Assembly: GCF_034190915.1 (NCBI RefSeq) | Contig: NW_026947484.1 | Coordinates: forward strand, 190,892,982 to 190,956,981 | Direction of reading: 5' to 3' | Source: Cavia porcellus | Taxonomy: Eukaryota > Chordata > Mammalia > Rodentia > Caviidae | Length of the DNA stretch: 64,000 nucleotides | Shown here: piece after piece, positions 57,865-64,000 of the stretch | Position numbering within the stretch: the stretch's first letter is position 1 | Layout: the number at the start of each line of letters is the position of its first letter | Notes under the pieces: generated by a model | What the model saw: only the letters and a program-made list of their open reading frames with translations | The model's database searches: none | What the model was told of the DNA's origin: nothing | Made by a program: the position numbers and the translations under genes

Positions 57865-58230
57865 TAATAGTGGGTGTCTTTATCATTTTCTGATTACAAA
57901 GGAAATATTCATAATGTTACATATGAAATAATGTTTTCTTTAAAGCTTTGAATAAATATCCAGGTTAAGGAAATTCACTGCTACTATGCTTGAGGTTTAT
58001 GCTTTTACCAATTACCTTTCTTGTATCTAATGAAGCAATCATACATTTTTCTCTTTTTAACTATTTTGGTGAATTGTCTTTATAGATTTTCTAACAGTAA
58101 ACCATCTTTATATTCTGGGAACACACTTGGTTTGATTATGATTCATTATCTTTTTTATATATATCTTTTATATGAATTAGATTAATAATATATTATTTAG
58201 GATTATTACATTTATAGTCCTGTATAAAAT
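57865..58230 (-). mobile_element. L1 ORF2 fragment, middle piece of a split element
   Basis: gtaaaccatctttatattct then gggaacacacttggtttg are the reversed L1 RT region usually seen as 'aaccatccttgcatcctggg'. It fits as the continuation of 51540-51818. Confidence 0.6.
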
Positions 58231-58234
58231 GGAC

Positions 58235-58392
58235 CTGTAGCCATGTGTAGTGGTGCATATCTGTAATTGCAGCACTTGGGAGGCTGAGGCATGGGAATTG
58301 TGAGTTTGAGGCCAGTCTGGGCTACAAAGTGAGTTCAAAGTCAACCTGGCCTTAATAGCAAGATACTGTCTCAAAACAAAACAAAACAAACA
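58235..58392 (+). mobile_element. B1-type SINE with internal duplication
   Basis: gccatgtgtagtggtgcata, then cttgggaggctgaggcatgg, gggctacaaagtgagttcaa and gatactgtctcaaaacaaaa. Confidence 0.9.
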
Positions 58393-58429
58393 GACATGTA
58401 GTCTTTCTTACTCAGACTCACTTAATTTT

Positions 58430-58770
58430 GGCATTATGACTACACAGGCTTAAAAGAATGAATTCTAGCTTTCTATTTTTGTCTTCTCTGGAAGAATACA
58501 TGTAAGATTAGGATGAACTTACTCCTAGAACGTTGGTGGAATTCACCTGTAAAACCATGTGGGCTTTGAGTCTTCTCTATGGAAAGATTGTCAACGATTG
58601 CTTCAATTTCTTTAATAGTTTTAGGGCCATTAAGAATTTCCTTTTTTTTTTTTTTTTTTTTTTCAGTTTGGCATCTATTTCTACTAAATCTATTTCTACT
58701 AAATCCATCTATTTCTACTAAATCTTCAGATGTTTTGGTATAAAGCTTTGATAGCTTTCTCTTACTGTCA
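58430..58770 (-). mobile_element. L1 ORF2 fragment, right piece
   Basis: gtggaattcacctgtaaaac then catgtgggctttgagtcttc and gattgcttcaatttctttaa are the reversed L1 segment upstream of the piece at 57865. It contains a poly-T run and a small tandem repeat. Confidence 0.65.
58673..58727. repeat. Short tandem repeat, about 3 copies
   Basis: Three copies of ctatttctactaaatc with 0-4 bp between them, next to a poly-T tract. Confidence 0.85.
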
Positions 58771-60564
58771 TTAAATAACTAATGCTTTATTTACAAATAT
58801 AACCACATGAAAAAGATGAAACCTCCAGCTATTTGGCCTACTCTACCTCACTGACTTTTAAACCTGTTGTAAACATTCCCCCTTTGTTCATCACCTTCCT
58901 TCCCGCCTAATCAATTCCCCAGAGGTTTGTTTTTTCTGTATTTTCAGAGTCAAGCCTTGGTTTGGTTGCTCTTCACTGATTTTCTTCTCCCCTTACGTTG
59001 ATTTTGGGGTCTATCATGTTAACTCCTTACAACTTCAGTAGTTCATTTCCCTTGAACTGTCTTTGTATTAAGCTGAGCACAGTGTAGCTGTGTTTTGGGT
59101 GAAGAATGGGCTGAGGAGAAAGGACGTGGAGGCCCAGGACCCACAGTGGTGGGGAACCCTGTTGGAGACCCTCCACGCGAAGTTGAGACCACAAAGGTCT
59201 AATCTGGGAGCAAATTTTCTGTCTCTCCAAACTTTAGCACATGGATTTTAAAGAAAAAGACCTCTAAGGAGGAGGAGATTAATAGAGGAGTAAACAGCAA
59301 CAGCATTTTGGAAGTTAGAGAGACGGATTAGCAGTCCGAAGAGAGCTAAGTCCCAGAGTTGGAAAACAGCCTGATTGATACTGCAGAGTGAGAAAGAGGC
59401 CTAGAAACCAAGCGGGCCAAGCATCAAAACTGGAAACTGGAGTTCATCGGGGTGGGTGGCATGTAGAGGAAATGAAAAGGACCAGACTGAAGTCATTTGG
59501 GAGGAAATCAGAACTGTGGATTCCTTGCACCTCCTGGATCTCTGGTGAAATCTGGAGGATGCAGGCAGAGGTGAGAACCAGGCTGAGGACAGGAGGAGAG
59601 AGACGGCACCATGTGGCCACGTGTGTACTGAATGTGACAAAGATGCAAGCCCTCTCCTTCCGCCCACTGCTCCTGGAAACTTCTACCAGGCAAGAGATTT
59701 CCTGGAGGACTAAGGAGAATGTGACCTGCCTAAGAAGTACGCTTACCCATGGGCTCGAAGAGGGAGGAGGATACTCAGGGCACAGAGCAACAACAGAAAA
59801 GATACAGCAATCAAACAAAAAAGAGGAAACAAAACGTAAGATCAGTGGACCAGCCCAGGAGTTCTGAATTCTGAGTAACAGGGATTCCAGAGAAATAAAA
59901 AAAATGGAAGAAAGTCGTTTTTTTCACAGTTCCTTGAACTGAAGAACAAGGGCACCCAGCACAAAGACTGTAAACAGGCTCACACAAATATACATCATCA
60001 CGAGATTTCCCAACCTGGGGGTGAAGAAAAGCCCCTACAAGTTTGCGGAGAATAGATTTCATACAAGGGATTATGGCACTGGGTTTTTTTTAACAGTGCC
60101 AGTGAGTAGATGTCAGGATAGTGGGATAAAATGTTTAAGACTCTATAAAGAAAAAGGTTGTTGTTGAACTAGTGATAAAAATCATGAAACTAAACTAAAA
60201 ACGACTCAGTAAGTCCAAGGAAAAGAAAATGTTATGCAGAGAAGAAAAATGATAATATCCCGTATAGTCATTTCACAAGACATTTGCAGTGTTGATCAAT
60301 GTCAAACTTAGGAACTATAAAAGCAAAAGAACTTTATTTGGGAAATAGGAACTGTAGTTCAGAAAATATCAATTCAGACAGCTCTGAATGAGCCTCCCAA
60401 AGAATCTCTCAATTCAGGGATTTGAGAGGAAGAAGCAGCTGAGGACCAAGGAAATTCCACACATCACAAGAAAGGAGGGTGCTAGGTGCAGGGAAATGAT
60501 CCTAAGTAGGCTGCATGTGATGGGTCGTTAGGCTACCTTTGGGTAGCAGCTGGAGTTGAAACAT
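58771..60564. other. Intergenic, unclassified; a 159-aa chance ORF
   Basis: I recognise nothing firm. 59388-59867 is open on the + strand but has no known domain, and the opposite strand is open too. 60300-60560 has an aataaag-like signal on the minus strand and could be an old LTR, which I cannot confirm. Confidence 0.35.
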
Positions 60565-60569
60565 TCAAG

Positions 60570-60785
60570 AAGCTGTTAGCTAAGCGCATGCCTACATGTA
60601 GTCTCAGCACCCTGGGAGGCTGAGGCAGGAGGATCAAAAGTTTGATTCCATAATGGACAACTTAGCAAGACTTTGTCTCAAAACTTAAAACTTAAAAATC
60701 AAACAGACAAACAAAAAGACTGGGGATGTAACTCAATGTGAAGGCCTTGAATTTTATCCCTGGTACTGGAACAAAAGCGGGGAGG
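60570..60785 (+). mobile_element. B4-like SINE
   Basis: accctgggaggctgaggcag, then gcaagactttgtctcaaaac, followed by an ID part (gactggggatgtaactcaat). Confidence 0.8.
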
Positions 60786-60829
60786 CTTTAAGTTTTATAT
60801 ATCTTTGCTGAGTTCAAGAGTTCCTTTTT

Positions 60830-61686
60830 TCTTTTCTTTTGTCTTTCTTTCTTTCTTTTCCTTTTTTTTTTTTTTTTTTGCTTCTTTGACACAGCATCTC
60901 ACTATGCACTTTTTTTTTAAAGTTTTTTTTTTTTTAAATTTTTAAAGGGAGTAAAACAGAACAGTAAAATGAAACAAAACAAAATAATAACAGGACAGTG
61001 GTAAATCCACAATCATTACTGTATTACATATTGTTATACTCTAAATAGTTACCCAGGCCTGCAAAGTCAATCAAACAACATAAATGTCAGGTTATTCTCT
61101 ACTTCAGTTATTACCATTTTAGCCTGTGTCACGTCCAGTTGCTTTGGGGGAGCGGGGCAGGAGGCGGAGGCAGCTTTCTTGCTGTTTCTCCCCGGTGTCC
61201 AGGACTTTTCCCAGGATGCAGGGAGGCTGTCTGGCCTCCTCGCTGCTCCCCCCAGCCAGCAGGGCCCACACCCGCACACAGGGAGGCCGCATGGCTTCCT
61301 CACCGCTGCTCCCGGCTGCCAGTGCGCGGTGGGGTGGGGCAGCACTGCTTCCTTACCAGTTCTCTCTGGACTGCAGTTCCGCTGCCCCTGGCGTTTTTAG
61401 TTTTGCTGAATTCCCGATTTATCTCTCTCCAGGGCTTCAAGTCTCAGCTCAGATCCTTCCTGTGTCCATGGGACCCACTTCTCTCCGCCTGCTGTTCCTC
61501 ACGTCGCTGTATTCCAGGGTCTACACACTACAACTGGGAGAGGTTCTTTCTCTGCTCACCTCTCTGCCGTTTTCCCAGAAGTTCCTTGCCGTGTATTTCA
61601 TACGGGCCTTGTACTCACTCTGTAGCCTCTGAAACTCAGAGATCCGCCTCCCAGGGCTGGGTTACAGGCACCAGCTCCAGGCCTGG
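60830..61686 (-). mobile_element. Composite non-autonomous retroelement (B1 / GC-rich body / LINE 3' end)
   Basis: Flanked by caagagttccttttt (60815-60829) and caagagtccttttt (61687-61700), a TSD with a 1-nt indel. Minus-strand order: a B1-like 5' part (61686-61610, ggaggcggatctctgagttt); about 470 bp of GC-rich body with two related blocks near 61225-61250 and 61283-61310; about 185 bp matching the 3' end of the half-L1-like family (61130-60945); A-rich tracts; a B1-like right end (60909-60882); a long poly(A). It may be one composite unit, or a LINE-tailed element inserted into a B1. Long ORFs on both strands reflect its GC content. Confidence 0.6.
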
Positions 61687-61744
61687 CAAGAGTCCTTTTT
61701 ACCAGGCAGCTAGTTAAAGCTAAAGTCTGTTTCCTAATGACCTC

Positions 61745-62880
61745 CCCGTGGCCTTTAAAAACTTTATACTTTTATTAGCACCTGTTTGTAGTACATAATG
61801 ATTATATTCATATGGGGCATTAGTATAGGTACATAACACATTTTAACTCTTTTACATCCTCTTTCCCTCCTCTCCCTCCTCCCTACGTCTCTTGGTCCTC
61901 TTCCCATTTGCAAAAGATGTAGCACCCTATTTCCTGTTACCTGTCTTTTATTTTGCTCTTTATTTTATACTTTGGATTTCTCATGTAAGAAAAAACCATT
62001 TGATGTTTAAGCTTCCTTTTCTGATTTATTTGACTTAACATTGTGGTCTATAGTTTGCATCTATTTTTCTACAAATAACTATGTATCCTTTATTGCAGAA
62101 TGGTATTCCATTGTGTATAAATACCATATGTACTTTATCCATGTATCTGCTGATGGACATATAGTCTTCCATCATTTCCAAGATTCGGCTATTGTGAGTT
62201 ATGCTGCTATAAATATGGGTGCACATGTGTCACTGTAATATGAGATCTTTAACTCTTTTGGGAAGATACCTAGAAAGGGAATAAGTGGGTCAAATGGAAT
62301 TTCTTTTGTTAGTTTTCATACTGATTTCTGTAATGGTTGTATTAGTTTACATTCTCACCAACAATGTAGAAGTGTGTCTTTTCACCTGAAGGCTTGCAAA
62401 CATTTGTTACTATTTGAATTCTTGATGATAGCCATTCTTCCTGGAGTAGGATAGAATCTCAGCGTTGTTTTGACTTGGATTTCTGCAACACCTGTGATGT
62501 TGAACATTTTTTTCATGTATTTATTGGACATTGGTAGCTCATCTGAGAAGTATCTATTCATTTTATTGCCTGTGTTTTGTTTGGGTCTTTTATTTGGGGG
62601 GAGCTCTGATTTTTCTGAGTGTGTAATATTATCTAGATATTAGTTCTGTGTCCAAGGAGTTGCTGGCAAAAATTCTTTACTATTCTTGAGGTTGTCTCTT
62701 GAACTGTAGGTTGTTTCCTTTGCTGTGCAGATGCGTTTTTAATTTAACATAATCCCATCTGTTGATTCTTGATGGTTTTTTGTATGCAATTGAAGTTCTG
62801 TTCAGAAAGTCCTTGTCTATACTTACATCTTCAAGAGTTTAACCTACTTTATCTTCCAGCAAATAAAAGTGTTTCTATTT
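61745..62880 (-). mobile_element. L1 3' half (ORF2 end and 3' UTR)
   Basis: tgcagaatggtattccattg, then gctgatggacatatagtctt, ctgctataaatatgggtgca and acattctcaccaacaatgta are the classic reversed L1 ORF2 end. A pyrimidine-rich 3' UTR lies at 61850-61910. It is interrupted at 62880 by the next LINE. Confidence 0.8.
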
Positions 62881-64000
62881 TAATGTTTATTTTTTATTTA
62901 AAGAAAGACTAAACAAAACAGTAAATGGGTAGATATAATACATGCTTTCAAAGAAAAAATAAACAGTAATAAATCACTAGTTGATGTTTACATATTGTCC
63001 TCTTACAAATAATTGTTCAAGATACAAAAGGGGAACACATAAGTGGGAATTCCAAAGCGAGGTTGCAAATAGTTCTGTTCAACTATCCAACAAAAACTTA
63101 GTAATATGGTTATCAATCCTATACACTTAAACATACATGCAGTTATCCATATCTTCATTTATGTTGAGATTAAACAAAGCAGATTAAAATCACTCTGGAC
63201 AAAGAATAATAGTATTGCTGGATTTCACATCATGACACTCCAGAGCACTGGGTACTGTAGTGTCTTTTATCCTTCAAAGTATTTGTTCATTTCATCATAT
63301 GTCATAAGATCAGTTCTCGTAAACTGTTTATAGGTTCTACGCATGCATGAGTCTTAACATGTGTTCTATCCTTTGTATATTAGAGGGGGAAACAAAACAA
63401 AGTAGGACAGAACAAAACATATTCCTATAGAATATACATAAAATGAAAAAGGCATATAAAACCACTGTACAAGGAGTTCTACCATGGTTACTGTGTTGTC
63501 TCTTGTTATCTTCAATAGAATTGGCTATATCATCAAATATAGTATAATTGAATATATCAGTACATAACAGTATTGTTAGAAACAGAACTTTGTAGATAGT
63601 ATAAAACTACAAAAACAGGTAGTAATCAAACCAGAATGGGTATCGTAGTGAATCTTGTCATTTTCAGTATAGTTGTCTATACTCTCAGACTTGATACTAT
63701 CAATTATAACAGTTTTCAATAAAATCTGTTGATAACAAACAGCAATCAAACAAATCAGATTTAACTAAAATCAGTCATGATAAAACAATATAAGTTATAC
63801 AGGCTTCAGATTATGTTAATAGGAAATTAAAGATGTTTACTGTGCTATATATCCTGATGTTTTTGGGATAACTGTCTGTGCCCTCAAATCTAGTGCTTGT
63901 AGACAAATTAGGACAGAATAAGTTCTATCTAAGCAGCGTGATGTGAGTAATATGGGTTTTAATTCCTGATACACTATTAACAATATCTTCTGCTGTCATT
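62880..64000 (-). mobile_element. Half-L1-like LINE, copy 3 (3' UTR only; cut by the window edge)
   Basis: An A-rich 3' end (ttattttttatttaaag on +) is followed by the same 3' UTR modules as copies 1 and 2, with both blocks present in tandem. Core-motif units start near 62986, 63108, 63250, 63486, 63638 and 63835. It ends at the motif that opens the ORF1-proximal block (acaatatcttctgc), so ORF1 should lie just right of the window. Confidence 0.8.

Noticed and set aside
58673..58727. CRISPR-like direct repeats
   Set aside because: Three short near-contiguous copies without proper spacers in a mammalian genome; a simple tandem repeat.
59388..59867. 159-aa plus-strand ORF
   Set aside because: No recognised domain, and the opposite strand is equally open (59818-59444). 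Probably chance.
61126..61717. 168- and 192-aa plus-strand ORFs
   Set aside because: They lie antisense across the GC-rich body and B1-like end of a composite retroelement.

Overview
This window is mammalian nuclear DNA, most likely from a rodent. It carries many tRNA-derived ID SINEs, B1-type SINEs with an internal duplication, and ID+B1 (B4-like) composites. I saw no mouse/rat B2 SINEs, which argues against a muroid. Beaver (Castor) is my best guess from the SINE style, but that is inference.

Two protein-coding genes are supported, lying tail to tail. ZBTB5 is on the + strand: its single large coding exon starts at 16435, encodes 676 aa, and has a long 3' UTR ending near 20840. Positions 1-16434 are then probably ZBTB5 intron, with the 5' UTR exon(s) off the left edge. 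GRHPR (glyoxylate/hydroxypyruvate reductase) is on the - strand, from a CpG-island promoter near 30.5 kb to about 21.74 kb. All nine coding exons are intact (83, 131, 73, 117, 89, 105, 136, 131 and 122 nt; 987 nt, 328 codons plus stop) with GT-AG introns. The ZBTB5/GRHPR arrangement matches human 9p13.2. The two 3' ends are only about 0.9 kb apart.

No gene is supported in 30.7-64 kb. About 40.5-51 kb is GC-richer, mostly single-copy DNA with ancient MIR and L2 fragments. From 51.5 kb to the right edge, and at 32.4-37 kb, the sequence is dominated by nested LINE insertions.

The most interesting structure is a LINE family seen in three copies (2315-5314, about 33572-36440, and 62880 to the window end), all on the - strand. 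It has a 5' UTR and an L1-type ORF1 but no ORF2 (half-L1/HAL1-like). Its modular 3' UTR is built from diverged repeats of one core motif. The first copy is bounded by a 16-bp target-site duplication. A fourth locus (60830-61686) joins the same LINE 3' end to a GC-rich, partly repeated body and B1-derived ends, recalling the layout of primate SVA/LAVA composites. Two solo LTRs (11885-12213 and 53877-54680) have clean target-site duplications inside other repeats.
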